64,000 nucleotides of DNA from Pseudoalteromonas piratica (GCF_000788395.1 NZ_CP009889.1:1178001-1242000); one strand, 5' to 3'. Shown: positions 25,200 through 34,683, numbered from the stretch's first letter. Translations and numbers: made by a program. Notes: generated by a model not told the origin, from the letters alone.

Positions 25200-25595
25200 A
25201 TGAAGTTTTTAATCACATTTGTCATATCAATCGCACTAGTAGTGTTACCAATGCATGCAATTGCTAACAGCGATGATATTGAAATTAGTGGATTATTACT
25301 GGATCGCACTTTAAGTCGTTCTGGTAAAGAGTTTTATCATAAATTCAGTCTGCTATGGCAAGACATGCCAAGTACAACAGGTATTAATGTTGTAATTAAA
25401 GAAGCGGTCGTTCCAAGAGCTGGCACAAAGTTGTTTGTTGAAGTGAATTCAAAAGCCATTTATGCCACTTATATGGGAAGACGCATAGAGCCTGTGGAAG
25501 ATAAAGTAGAACAAGCAATTTTTGCCACAATCGATGCAATAGCAAAATCACAATTTGTTGAGCAAAGTGAAGATTTAGCAAGTAGTGGATGGTAA
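25200..25595 (+). CDS. csgE: Curli secretion specificity factor CsgE
   Basis: From the ATG at 25200 the protein has 131 residues, with a signal peptide ending HAIA. The mature part keeps the CsgE pattern: LLLDRTLSRSGKEFYHKFSLLW aligns with the [22 protein letters not shown] of E. coli, split here at the FYHKFS core. CsgE is a periplasmic nonamer that caps CsgG and guides curlin subunits to it. It lies between csgA and csgF, and a hairpin immediately upstream may set its level. Confidence 0.85.
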   Translation: MKFLITFVISIALVVLPMHAIANSDDIEISGLLLDRTLSRSGKEFYHKFSLLWQDMPSTTGINVVIKEAVVPRAGTKLFVEVNSKAIYATYMGRRIEPVEDKVEQAIFATIDAIAKSQFVEQSEDLASSGW

Positions 25596-25602
25596 CGGAT
25601 AA

Positions 25603-26022
25603 ATGAAAAAAATAATAATACTTGGCAGCTGGATGCTGCTTTTCTCAGCACATGCAATATCAACTGAGTTGGTGTATACCCCCATAAATCCAAGCTTTGG
25701 TGGCAGCCCCCTAAATGGCGCCATGCTCTTAAATAAAGCCCAATCACAAAACAAACACCGCGCTCCTGTCAGTGAAAAAACCTATGCTGAAAAGTTTCAG
25801 GAATCACTTGAACGCGCATACATCAACCGTATGGTTCGTGAGATCACTGATCTTGCTTTTGGTGAAGGCGTTGAAGACAGTATGTTTAATCAAGATTCTA
25901 TTTTTATGAGTGGTGATTATGAAATACAAATTTTGACCAGTGGGAGTGACTCAATAACGGTGCAAATTACCAACACCGTGACAGGCGAAGTTGTGGTTGT
26001 TGAAGTGCCGAGGTTTGGTTAA
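25603..26022 (+). CDS. csgF: Curli assembly factor CsgF
   Basis: The 139-residue exported protein starts MKKIIILGSW, and its mature N-terminus contains the CsgF signature NPSFGGSPLNGAMLLNKAQSQN, shown here in two parts: NPSFGG and NGAMLLNKAQ. In E. coli this segment inserts into the CsgG channel as a second constriction, while the rest is surface exposed and holds CsgB. It starts 7 bp after csgE and its stop overlaps the csgG start (TAATG), so they are coupled. Confidence 0.9.
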   Translation: MKKIIILGSWMLLFSAHAISTELVYTPINPSFGGSPLNGAMLLNKAQSQNKHRAPVSEKTYAEKFQESLERAYINRMVREITDLAFGEGVEDSMFNQDSIFMSGDYEIQILTSGSDSITVQITNTVTGEVVVVEVPRFG

Positions 26023-27227
26023 TGATGTTACGAATTATTTTAGCCTGTTTATTAGTGATTATTTCGGGGTGTAGCACCATAAAAAAGACCCTACCACCGG
26101 ATCTTGAACTCGCACAACAACTTGAAAAAACGCAAACATTCAGTGAATTATCGAACTTGCCACAACCAGCGGGCAGTATTCCTGTTTCTGTCTATTCATT
26201 TCGCGATCAAACTGGGCAATACAAGCCACAAGCAAATGTAAGTTCTTTCTCAACCGCAGTTACACAAGGTGCCAACTCAATTCTTGTTCAAGCATTACAT
26301 GAATCTGATTGGTTTATTCCAGTCGAACGCGAGGGCTTACAAAACATTCTCACCGAACGTAAAATCGTGCGCGCAGCGCTCTCAAATAAAGAAGAAGAAA
26401 AAACGCAGCTGCCACCACTCACAACTGCCAAGATTATTTTAGAAGGTGGTGTAATCAGCTATGACTCCAATGTTAAAACTGGCGGTCTAGGTGCGGAATA
26501 TTTTGGCATAGGTGCGTCTGAATTATATCGTGAAGATGTGATTTCGATTTATTTAAGAGCGGTTGATGTTCGCACTGGTCAAGTGCTGTTATCAGTAGCA
26601 ACCACTAAAAAAGTGCTCAGTTTAGAAATGCGAGCGGGATTTTTTAGGTATGTTAGCTATAAACGCCTTGCCGAAGCCGAAGCAGGCTTCAGTGAAAATG
26701 AGCCGATGCATATTTGCGTAAAACAAGCGATTGAAAAAGCGCTGACAGAATTAGTGCAAAAAGGAATAAAGAAAGGGGTTTGGAGCACAAAAGAACAGAC
26801 TCAGCAACTGGCAAAAGCTAAGCTACAAAAACAGCTGGCGGCGCAAAAAGCAGCGGTAAGACACAAACAAGTAGTAAAGTCACCACTACCAAGTATTAGT
26901 TTTATGGTGCAATTTAGAACAGCGACAGCAGATATTGAACCTGTTTACACACATCAGCTTCAGCAAATTCTAGCACTGTTATCTCAACAGCCATCGGCGC
27001 ATGTTGAACTATTTGGTTTCGCGGACAAACGTGGCACAAGTGACACAAATAAAACCCTATCTTTATCTCGTTCACAAGCAATTGCCAGCTACCTCATTAA
27101 CAATGGCATCGCACACGAGCGAATAAACATTATGGCAAGGGGTGAAAATGATGCGCAATATGCTCAGCATGACAATGAGGGGCTGTTTTTCGACCGTCGT
27201 GTAATTATTAATGTAAAAGCCAGTTAA
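26022..27227 (+). CDS. csgG: Curli secretion pore CsgG fused to an OmpA-like domain
   Basis: The 401-residue protein has a lipobox with Cys 17 (ISGC) and a full CsgG domain (about 20-265) with WFIPVEREGLQNILTER, LEGGVISYDSN, GAEYFGIGA and NEPM. After a basic Gln/Lys linker (about 255-290) comes an OmpA-like peptidoglycan-binding domain (about 292-400) with FGFADKRGTSD, LSLSRSQAIASYL and FDRRVIINV. E. coli CsgG ends after the pore domain at 277 residues. The pore should export curlins across the outer membrane, and the extra domain should tether it to the cell wall. Confidence 0.88.
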   Translation: MMLRIILACLLVIISGCSTIKKTLPPDLELAQQLEKTQTFSELSNLPQPAGSIPVSVYSFRDQTGQYKPQANVSSFSTAVTQGANSILVQALHESDWFIPVEREGLQNILTERKIVRAALSNKEEEKTQLPPLTTAKIILEGGVISYDSNVKTGGLGAEYFGIGASELYREDVISIYLRAVDVRTGQVLLSVATTKKVLSLEMRAGFFRYVSYKRLAEAEAGFSENEPMHICVKQAIEKALTELVQKGIKKGVWSTKEQTQQLAKAKLQKQLAAQKAAVRHKQVVKSPLPSISFMVQFRTATADIEPVYTHQLQQILALLSQQPSAHVELFGFADKRGTSDTNKTLSLSRSQAIASYLINNGIAHERINIMARGENDAQYAQHDNEGLFFDRRVIINVKAS

Positions 27228-27245
27228 ATTCCCTTTTCCTAGCAT

Positions 27246-27277
27246 AAAAAAAGCGCATTCACTGCGCTTTTTTTTTT
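27246..27277. terminator. Bidirectional terminator csgG / csgD
   Basis: An A-run and the stem agcgca / tgcgct, extended by A-T pairs, with a 5-base loop and a long T-tract on both strands. The csgD stop codon overlaps its T-tract. Confidence 0.88.
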
Positions 27278-27971
27278 AGCTTTGATGGCTGATATCAATG
27301 CCACCTTTAATACTCGCTGGCAAAAATTGTTGCGCCCAATTGACTAATTCTATTCGATTACGCGCTTTGGTTTTTCTAAAAGCACTATAAAGGTGTGTTT
27401 TTACGGTATGGTCACTGATATGCAACTGCTCGGCGACATCTTTGTTTTGGGCACCTTGAGAAATTAAACGAATAATTGTCCGTTCGCGATTAGTTAATTT
27501 ATCCAACACATCACTTTTGCCTTGGCACTGTTTTCGTTTTGGCTGAGCTGCCAATAAACTGGAAAAAGCATGGCAAATTTCACCGCGCTTAAACCACAAC
27601 TCATTATTGAGTACTTTTTGAATTCCTTTAAATAATAAGTCAGGGGTATCGTCTTGATAAAACACCCCTTTTACATTAGCGAGCAAAAGCAATTGCTCAC
27701 AAATATTCTCTTTTTCGGCGTTGTAAACGAGCACATTTTGTTTCGTGGCCAGTTCCATTAATGTGCTGGGTAACATATCGTTCCAAGGTGCCCCTTTTGC
27801 ACAAATTAAATATAAATCAAACTGTTTTTCAATATCTAAACAGCTTGGAAACACAGATTCAACCTTAACGTTAAAACACAGTGTCTCTAGCACTTTTAAT
27901 ACAAGGTTAGCGGAGTTTTGTTGCGCATGAGATGCGACTTGTAAGTAAACTTTTGAATCCATTCTAGTCAC
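27276..27971 (-). CDS. csgD: LuxR-family regulator CsgD-like
   Basis: This 231-residue protein has an atypical receiver-like N-terminus containing the CsgD block NVKGVFYQDDTPDLLFKGIQKVL. The C-terminal LuxR winged helix has LTNRERTIIRLISQGAQNKDVAEQL and ISDHTVKTHLYSAFRK, cited by core ISDHTVKTHLY. CsgD activates curli genes and, in many species, cellulose or c-di-GMP genes. Here it converges on csgG instead of diverging from csgBA. The GTG at 27971 has aaggatttaa at good spacing. An ATG three codons later is the alternative. Confidence 0.82.
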   Translation of the reverse strand: MTRMDSKVYLQVASHAQQNSANLVLKVLETLCFNVKVESVFPSCLDIEKQFDLYLICAKGAPWNDMLPSTLMELATKQNVLVYNAEKENICEQLLLLANVKGVFYQDDTPDLLFKGIQKVLNNELWFKRGEICHAFSSLLAAQPKRKQCQGKSDVLDKLTNRERTIIRLISQGAQNKDVAEQLHISDHTVKTHLYSAFRKTKARNRIELVNWAQQFLPASIKGGIDISHQS

Positions 27972-28191
27972 TTAAATCCTTTTAATTTTCTTAGAATAAC
28001 TTTTCCAGACTATTTCATTTTAGATGCTCTGTAAAACAATAAGTTATATCATTTTGTAATTAAAACAGGTACTGAAATATTTTTAGCTTTGTTCGGTACC
28101 ACACCATTTAATGACTGTTCTAAAAATGAAGTTTAGGCAGGCAACTAGTCTAAATGAATATGCAATAAGCATTACTAATGAGATGTGAGAA

Positions 28192-30954
28192 TTAATCCAA
28201 CATGGGTAGTTTAATTCGGTAACCCAACCCTCCTTCAGAGACGTTAAAACACTCAATTGAGCCTTTTAAATCTTGAGTAATATTATTGTAAGCAATATGA
28301 AGCCCTAAGCCTGAATGGCCGCGATGCCGTTTAGTGGTATAAAAAGGTTCAAAAATGCGCTTTTCAGCGCCTTGTTCAATGCTTTTTCCGTTATCATAAA
28401 ATTTGAGTTGAAGTTGCTGCGCCTCTGTTTCAATTACACAGTTTATTTCAATAAACGGGACATCGGCATGAATGAGTGCGTTTTCTATAAGAATATTGAA
28501 AACTTGAGCAATCGTCGCAGGAAAACTATGTAAGCTTGCTTTGCCTTGCAGTGTTAGCTTGGCATTTTCAGGGCTGATTTGCAGGGTATTGAGTGCAACT
28601 TTAAAGCTTTCGGTCAGCAAGTTATTAATATTTATATCTTCCGGTTTTTGCGCACTATTTTTACCCGCCAACAGCTTAAATCGCTCAACAAGTTCGCCTG
28701 CTTTACCGACCCCACTTTCAATAAGTTGACTGCTATTATTGACATCATTTAAAAATGTTTCGAACCCTTGGCTTGACAGCGTTTTACTCTTGAATTGTGA
28801 CTCTGTGGAGAGCGTTTGCATTTTTAAATGACTAACGGCCGTAATTGCAGTGCCTAATGGCGTATTAATTTCGTGGGCAAGCCCTGCCACCATGCTGCCT
28901 AATGCTGCGTGTTTTTCTGCCTCAATGATATATTCTTGTGCAACTTCTAGTTTTTCAATGGTATGAATTAATTTTTGGTTCATCGTTGCCAGCTCAGTTG
29001 TTCGTTCCAGTACCCGTTGCTCGAGCTCGTTGTTTAATTCTTTAAGCGCGACTTCTTGTTGTTTTAAGGTTGTTATATCGCGTTGGGTACCAGTGATCCT
29101 AACGGCTTTTCCTGTGTCGTCATCAAATTCAACAACTTTCCCCCTGTCTAATAACCAGCGCCACTCTCCTTGATTGTTGAGAACACGATAACTTGCTTCA
29201 AAAAAAGGCGTTTTACCTTCAATATGTGTATTGAGGGCATCATTTAATAAATTGTAATCATCTGGATGCACAAACTCCTTAAGCGAGTTTACATCTAAGC
29301 CTGATGCTGCCTCAGAAAATCGTGAGTGTGCAGGCAAATTTTCACGTTTTATTTCACCATTTATGAGATCCCAATCCCAAAGAGTATCCCCGCTGCCCCA
29401 CAGTGCTAAGTTTAATCGTTGCTGTGATTGCTCTACCTCTTTTCGTGTTTTAATTTCAAGCTTAATGCGATTTTGTTGTTGTACTTTTCGAACTATCAGC
29501 CAGCTAATAATAAAAATTGCCATTAACAGCAGTGCTATCCAGTTTCGGGTTGCTTCAACACGCTCCAATTCCGTTTGTTTTAGTTGGCTTTCTTGCTGCG
29601 CTAATTGTAATTTTTGTTGGGCACTAAAAAGTTGATTTTCAACAATTAAGGACTCTAAACGTTGCTGACTTTGTTTATCAAAAAGCGCAGCTTTTAAGCT
29701 TTGATATTCGGTTAATGCTGCCAGTGCTTGCTGGTAAAGGCCTTGCGCTTTTAACGCATTTACTAAGCCTTCAAAAGCCGCAAACGTGACGACATTTTTT
29801 TGCACCTCTTTACTTAAATCCAAAGCTGTTTGATAACGTGTTTGTGCCTTTTCATATAATCCTTGGTTGAAATAAACATCGCCATACTCCACCCCAGCTT
29901 CAGCAATGCGTGATTTTGCATTTCGTTTTTGGTAAATCAACATGGCATCATCTAAATGCGTAAGCGCTTCATCAAGGCGACTTTGTTGTTTCGCGATACG
30001 TGCGCGATATAAATAAGTAGAGCCCAGCAACATTGTATTATTAAGTTGCGTTGCGAGCACCTGTGCTTTATCAAGATAGCGTTGCGCCTCGGTCAGCTCG
30101 CCTTTTAAACGATGCGTTTCTCCCAAGTTGTTATAGGAATAAACCATGCCGCGCTGATACCCTATTTTTTGCTTAAGATTTAGCGAACGTTTATGAAAGT
30201 TAATGGCTTCATCATAACGCGCCAAGTCTTTATATATAATGGCGGTATTGTTGTAGGTAATAGCAAGGCGTCGGTCTTCTGCTGTTCCTTCCATCTGTCT
30301 CAGTGCCTGCAACATATTATCGAGCGCTTTATCAAAATCACCAATGGTGCGATAGATCATGCCAAGGCGGTTGTAAGTCACTGCCAACATATTTTGATCT
30401 TTTATTGCTTTGAAAACAAATTGCCCTTTGTACAAAGCATCAAATGCATTTTTAAATTCAGTTAACGCGAGGTAAGTATCAGCAAGGTTGGTATATGCGG
30501 TCCCAATAATGCGGTTATTTGTGTATTCAGGATAAAGTTGAATAACCGCTTTTTGGTCAGCGATTGCATCCGTGTAGTGTGTTTGTTCTGCATGTAGCGC
30601 TGCCCTAACGAAAAGTGCATCTGCATGTGCCGGTGCAGATACATCACCTGCATTTATCACATCAAACGCTTGTGTAACAATGCGATACGCTTTTTCACGT
30701 TCGCCTAAATATTGATGTGCCTTAGCGTAGTGACTGAGCATAGTCACCTTAGCGCTATTGCTATATTGGCTATCGAGTAAATTTGTCGAGACTATATAAT
30801 CAATAACCTGCTGTGGGTTATTAACAGCGTTTTTTTCAAGGAAGGTGATAACTTCAGCCAAAGGCGCCCCTTTTTTCGGAGGCACAATCTCCGTTGCACT
30901 TACAAAAGTCAGGCAACAACAATAGATAAGGAAAGTCAAAAATAGTCGTGACAT
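28192..30954 (-). CDS. TPR-containing PAS histidine kinase
   Basis: The 920-residue sensor kinase has a signal peptide (1-20) and a periplasmic array of TPR repeats (about 40-430, for example GTAYTNLADTYLAL). A coiled coil follows (430-470), then one TM (about 472-490), a PAS domain (about 510-630) and a second coiled coil. The HisKA domain carries His 694 in GLAHEINTPLG, and the HATPase_c has ENALIHAD and SGLGLHIAYN. No receiver is fused and no regulator is adjacent. The TPR region may sense a periplasmic protein or peptide. It lies just upstream of csgD on the same strand, across a 220-bp gap without an obvious terminator. Confidence 0.92.
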   Translation of the reverse strand: MSRLFLTFLIYCCCLTFVSATEIVPPKKGAPLAEVITFLEKNAVNNPQQVIDYIVSTNLLDSQYSNSAKVTMLSHYAKAHQYLGEREKAYRIVTQAFDVINAGDVSAPAHADALFVRAALHAEQTHYTDAIADQKAVIQLYPEYTNNRIIGTAYTNLADTYLALTEFKNAFDALYKGQFVFKAIKDQNMLAVTYNRLGMIYRTIGDFDKALDNMLQALRQMEGTAEDRRLAITYNNTAIIYKDLARYDEAINFHKRSLNLKQKIGYQRGMVYSYNNLGETHRLKGELTEAQRYLDKAQVLATQLNNTMLLGSTYLYRARIAKQQSRLDEALTHLDDAMLIYQKRNAKSRIAEAGVEYGDVYFNQGLYEKAQTRYQTALDLSKEVQKNVVTFAAFEGLVNALKAQGLYQQALAALTEYQSLKAALFDKQSQQRLESLIVENQLFSAQQKLQLAQQESQLKQTELERVEATRNWIALLLMAIFIISWLIVRKVQQQNRIKLEIKTRKEVEQSQQRLNLALWGSGDTLWDWDLINGEIKRENLPAHSRFSEAASGLDVNSLKEFVHPDDYNLLNDALNTHIEGKTPFFEASYRVLNNQGEWRWLLDRGKVVEFDDDTGKAVRITGTQRDITTLKQQEVALKELNNELEQRVLERTTELATMNQKLIHTIEKLEVAQEYIIEAEKHAALGSMVAGLAHEINTPLGTAITAVSHLKMQTLSTESQFKSKTLSSQGFETFLNDVNNSSQLIESGVGKAGELVERFKLLAGKNSAQKPEDININNLLTESFKVALNTLQISPENAKLTLQGKASLHSFPATIAQVFNILIENALIHADVPFIEINCVIETEAQQLQLKFYDNGKSIEQGAEKRIFEPFYTTKRHRGHSGLGLHIAYNNITQDLKGSIECFNVSEGGLGYRIKLPMLD

Positions 30955-31041
30955 CAGATTAACCTAAAGCAGTCTCTTGTATAGTGTAGACCAGTTTTTA
31001 AGCTAAGGCTGAAGGCTTAGTTTGCTTGTGTTGTAGGCGAT

Positions 31042-31069
31042 GATTGAGTGAGCAGTTGCTCACTCAATC
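31042..31069. terminator. Hairpin after the chemoreceptor gene
   Basis: A 12-bp perfect stem, gattgagtgagc / gctcactcaatc, with a 4-base loop sits 9 bp beyond the MCP stop. The following T-tract is weak, so it may stabilise the 3' end or act as a Rho-linked terminator. Confidence 0.5.
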
Positions 31070-31077
31070 CAGTATAT

Positions 31078-33033
31078 CTATTTAACGTGGAAACGATTCA
31101 CTAAATTACGTAAATCCTCAGATAACACCACTAATTGCTGTGACCCCTCAGCTAATTCATCTGCAGAAAGTGCGGTGTGTTTAACTGAATCACTGATCCC
31201 AGAAATATCACAGTTAATTTCATCTGCAGCGTCATATTGCGACTGCGCTGCATCGGAGATTTGCGAAATTAACTGTTTCACCGTATTTACCGCCCGGCTG
31301 ATATCGTCAAACGAGTTATGGGCCTTTTCAGCTTTTTCAATGGCATCAGCGGAATGTGTAACACTACTTGCCATCTTGTCAGACACTAAACGTGTTTGTT
31401 GAATCAAACTGTTTAGTACCTTATCAATTTCTTCTGTTGATTCATGAGAGCGTTTAGCAAGTGTACGCACTTCATCTGCTACCACGGCAAAACCACGCCC
31501 TTGTTCGCCGGCTCTTGCAGCTTCAATCGCTGCATTTAACGCAAGTAAATTTGTTTGTTCTGCAATACCACGAATAACATCAAGAATTTTAGTAATATTT
31601 TCACTCTCTTTCTCAAGTTGAGTCATCGCTTGCGATGACTCACTAAGTGAGTCATTCAAACTGGTTACTTCGGATACAGCACGCTTTACATCATTGTTAC
31701 CCTCTAAGGCATAATGCTCGGCTTGTTCAATATCACTTAATGCGGTGGAGCAATTTTCGGACACTTGTTTTGATACATCAGCAAGATTTGCTGTACCGCG
31801 AGCGGCTTCTTCGCTACTACCTTCTTGATCATGGCTAGCACGCATAATCTCTGTCACTTTTTCTCCGGAAGCCGTTGCTGATTCATTTAAAATTTGAGAT
31901 TTGTGGTTAATGTCTTTCACTAATTCATTAATCGTTGTGAGGAATTGATTAAACCATTTAGCCAGTTGGCTAATTTCGTCATTACCAATCACATCAAGAC
32001 GTTTCGATAAATCCCCCTCGCCTTGTGCTATCTCTTTAAGCCCTGCTGATACTTTTTCAATCGGATAAACAATGCGGTTTGCGAGTAAAACACCCACACC
32101 TACAAAACTAGCAATCATAATGAATGCAATTATGCCGATAAAAACCTTCATTTCTGAAGCCGACTGTAGAATTTCATCTTGCTCAATAACAGCAACAAAG
32201 CGCCAATTGAGTTCTTCTGAAAAATAAGTGGTGGCTTCTAATGTTTTGCCTTGGCTTTCAATTGTAAAAGACCGACTAGATAAGTTTTTGGATAACGATT
32301 GATAAATAGGTGAAGTGAGTTTTGATATTGGTTTAAAGTTATTATCAGCATTGCGCGGATCGGCAAGCACTGTACCAGAGCCGTCTACCAAAATAAGATA
32401 ACCGGTATTACCAATTTTGATGCTTGATACAATGTCTGTGAGTGTTGCCAGCGTTACATCCAGTGACTGTACACCAACAAATTGCCCCATATCATTATTA
32501 ATTGCTTTGGCAACAGATACCATTGCTTGCCCTGTTACACCTTGATACGGCTCGGTAATAACTGTTTTACCACGTGCGCTCTGCGCCAGTTTATACCATG
32601 GCCGTTGACGAGGATCATAGTTACCTAAAGGCTCCGCTGGATATTGTATAAAGCCGCCCTGCTCTGTGCCTAAATACACAAATAGTAATTCGTTATGGGT
32701 TTTACCAAAGGTTTCATAAAGCCTAAAAATGCCTGCTTCACCGGGTACTGCATCTAGGGGAGACATTGATTTTTCAGGCCCCATATAAGTGGTGACATCA
32801 GTTGGCACATTTCGCACAACCTGTGCCTGGGCGAGAAAGTCTGCATTATGCTTAACTTGCTGAAAAAAGAGTTCAAAGCCTTTTTCTACTTGGCGTATTT
32901 CAGCATGAGTCGTCGTTAAGAAGCGAGTAAAGCCATCACTTTTTGCTTGCGATAACGATAGTATCGAGATTGCTAAGATAGGAACGATTACGGTAATTGC
33001 AAATCCCGCAATCAATTTAGTGCGCATTTTCAT
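31078..33033 (-). CDS. Methyl-accepting chemotaxis protein with dCache sensor
   Basis: The 651-residue chemoreceptor has TM1 (about 9-27) and a periplasmic dCache domain (about 40-280) with [33 protein letters not shown] and [10 protein letters not shown], which typically binds amino acids or similar small ligands. TM2 lies near 290-312. A HAMP domain and a cytoplasmic signalling hairpin follow, with [20 protein letters not shown] and [18 protein letters not shown]. It relays to CheA/CheW to steer swimming. No che genes are nearby. The ribosome site is aaaggctg. It is monocistronic. Confidence 0.95.
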   Translation of the reverse strand: MKMRTKLIAGFAITVIVPILAISILSLSQAKSDGFTRFLTTTHAEIRQVEKGFELFFQQVKHNADFLAQAQVVRNVPTDVTTYMGPEKSMSPLDAVPGEAGIFRLYETFGKTHNELLFVYLGTEQGGFIQYPAEPLGNYDPRQRPWYKLAQSARGKTVITEPYQGVTGQAMVSVAKAINNDMGQFVGVQSLDVTLATLTDIVSSIKIGNTGYLILVDGSGTVLADPRNADNNFKPISKLTSPIYQSLSKNLSSRSFTIESQGKTLEATTYFSEELNWRFVAVIEQDEILQSASEMKVFIGIIAFIMIASFVGVGVLLANRIVYPIEKVSAGLKEIAQGEGDLSKRLDVIGNDEISQLAKWFNQFLTTINELVKDINHKSQILNESATASGEKVTEIMRASHDQEGSSEEAARGTANLADVSKQVSENCSTALSDIEQAEHYALEGNNDVKRAVSEVTSLNDSLSESSQAMTQLEKESENITKILDVIRGIAEQTNLLALNAAIEAARAGEQGRGFAVVADEVRTLAKRSHESTEEIDKVLNSLIQQTRLVSDKMASSVTHSADAIEKAEKAHNSFDDISRAVNTVKQLISQISDAAQSQYDAADEINCDISGISDSVKHTALSADELAEGSQQLVVLSEDLRNLVNRFHVK

Positions 33034-33206
33034 AATACAGCCTTTATTGTTTTTTTAACTGCTAAACGATTTAACTATACCTAGTTGCTATCGGTCAGAA
33101 CAATAAAAATGTTAACAAATTGCCATTACAAAATTAACAAATACTATTTATTTGTTAGATTTTTAAAATATAGTCATTATTTAATCGTATACAACTTACA
33201 CAAATG

Positions 33207-33238
33207 AAAACGGCCATATTGCGCAAATAAGGCCGTTA
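33207..33238 (-). terminator. Probable terminator of nth
   Basis: The stem aacggcc / ggccgtt encloses a second dyad, ttgcgcaa, and is followed on the minus strand by ttttcattt. It is 29 bp past the nth stop. Confidence 0.6.
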
Positions 33239-33266
33239 TAAACACATTTTATTTTTGTCGAACCTG

Positions 33267-33935
33267 TTAAGGTTTTTTAATCACTTTTGGGTGTTTGCGA
33301 TTTGGGTAACATGTGGTGCAAATTGGGCACACTAAACCATGGCAACCTCGTGCTGTACAGAATTCACGACCGTAATAAATAATTTGCAGATGTAAGTCGT
33401 TCCAGCGCTCTTTAGGAAACAAACGCTTTAAATCCTTCTCAGTTTGTTCAACATTTTTACCATTGGTAAGCCCCCAACGCTGGGCAAGTCGATGGATATG
33501 CGTATCCACAGGGAATGACGGAACCCCAAATGCCTGCGCCATAACGACACCAGCGGTTTTATGGCCCACACCGGGCAGTGTTTCTAATAAAGCCATATCT
33601 TCTGGCACTACACCATTATGCTCAGTGACTAAAATTTCAGATAATCGCTTGATCGCTTTCGATTTTTGCGGCGACAACCCGCATGGCCTGATAATGGCTT
33701 GAATATCCTCTACATCTTTAAGTGCCATATCAAATGGATTGTCTGCAAGTTGCCACAACTTTGGAGTGACCTGATTAACCCGCTCATCGGTACATTGAGC
33801 GGACAGCAATACAGCGACTAACAAGGTGTAAGGGTCTTTGTGATCTAATGGAATGGGTGGGTTTGGGTAACGCTTTTCAAGATCTTCTAAAATAAATGCA
33901 ACACGTTCATTTTTTAAGAGGTTTTTTAAAGACAC
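33267..33935 (-). CDS. nth: Endonuclease III-type DNA glycosylase/AP lyase
   Basis: This 222-residue base-excision repair enzyme removes oxidised pyrimidines and nicks the abasic site. It shows the helix-hairpin-helix LPGVGHKTAGVV with the catalytic Lys, the Asp in PVDTHIHRL, and a C-terminal 4Fe-4S cluster (C..RGC..LVCPICTTC). The GTG at 33935 is spaced properly from aggat. The sequence differs clearly from E. coli Nth, for example SAQCTDERVN, and belongs to a sister subfamily. A second, classical nth may exist elsewhere. Confidence 0.87.
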   Translation of the reverse strand: MSLKNLLKNERVAFILEDLEKRYPNPPIPLDHKDPYTLLVAVLLSAQCTDERVNQVTPKLWQLADNPFDMALKDVEDIQAIIRPCGLSPQKSKAIKRLSEILVTEHNGVVPEDMALLETLPGVGHKTAGVVMAQAFGVPSFPVDTHIHRLAQRWGLTNGKNVEQTEKDLKRLFPKERWNDLHLQIIYYGREFCTARGCHGLVCPICTTCYPNRKHPKVIKKP

Positions 33936-34118
33936 AACCAAATCCTAAGTATTTATTCAAAGCCGCTAAAATACACTGAATTAGCCGACGCTGCCAATCG
34001 AAATTCACTCAAAATCATTTAGCTTAATAAACTGAGCTAGACTGGGTATGCATGAACCAAGCAAGGTAACGTTAAATAGTTTAACGCACACCCTCGCTAG
34101 TAAATTTAGGTAAACGGC

Positions 34119-34229
34119 TTATTTGCAGTACTGATCACCATAATAATTATTCGGATAGTTACATACTCTTTTTGGAGTAATAGCCGACGTATTGAATACT
34201 TGTTTGAAAGTGTGAAGAATAACATTCAT
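34119..34229 (-). CDS. Small ORF, 36 residues, with strong ribosome site
   Basis: ATG at 34229 is preceded by caggagagcaaaa, an excellent Shine-Dalgarno at proper distance. The product starts MNVILHTFKQVFNT and ends NYPNNYYGDQYCK, with two cysteines and an aromatic, Asn-rich tail. No signal peptide or TM is seen. It lies alone in the 388-bp gap between nth and the GFA gene, with about 100 bp clear on either side. The ribosome site and isolated position favour a real small protein. No function is proposed. Confidence 0.5.
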   Translation of the reverse strand: MNVILHTFKQVFNTSAITPKRVCNYPNNYYGDQYCK

Positions 34230-34329
34230 TTTTGCTCTCCTGCGAGTTAATTACAGGCTAAGTATGCAATGAAACTTTCAAACAATAAAATAAATTAAAA
34301 CGAACTTATAATTCAATTTTTTAGATGAT

Positions 34330-34683
34330 CTAGAGCTTATTTCGACCATCAAAATGCGTAATTGCCAATTCACGTGGTTCAATGCCTTCAACACAGCCCA
34401 GATTAATGCGGTAGCTTCTAGGTTGATAAATTGTATCGTGAAATGGGTAAATGCCACACTGCTTGCAAAAATAGTGGTTCACATCATGATCTGCCCAATG
34501 ATAAGTGGTTAAAAACGATTCTCCACTTATTAACTTAAAGTGTGCTTCATCAAAGCATTGCTTAGACATAATGGCGTTTTTGCGAATACAAATAGAGCAG
34601 TTACATTGTAAGGCATCTTCAATAGGTGCACTTTCAAATTCAAATTGCACCGCTTTACAATGACAACTTCCGATATATTTCAT
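34330..34683 (-). CDS. GFA/CENP-V family zinc protein
   Basis: The 117-residue protein contains the GFA fold ligands: GSCHCKAVQFEFE, CNCSICIRK, HYFCKQCGIYPFH and the motif INLGCVEG. Members bind zinc through these cysteines. The founding enzyme condenses glutathione with formaldehyde, but most small members have no proven reaction. The ATG is preceded by aaggaatgccatt. It is monocistronic and soluble. Confidence 0.9.
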   Translation of the reverse strand: MKYIGSCHCKAVQFEFESAPIEDALQCNCSICIRKNAIMSKQCFDEAHFKLISGESFLTTYHWADHDVNHYFCKQCGIYPFHDTIYQPRSYRINLGCVEGIEPRELAITHFDGRNKL

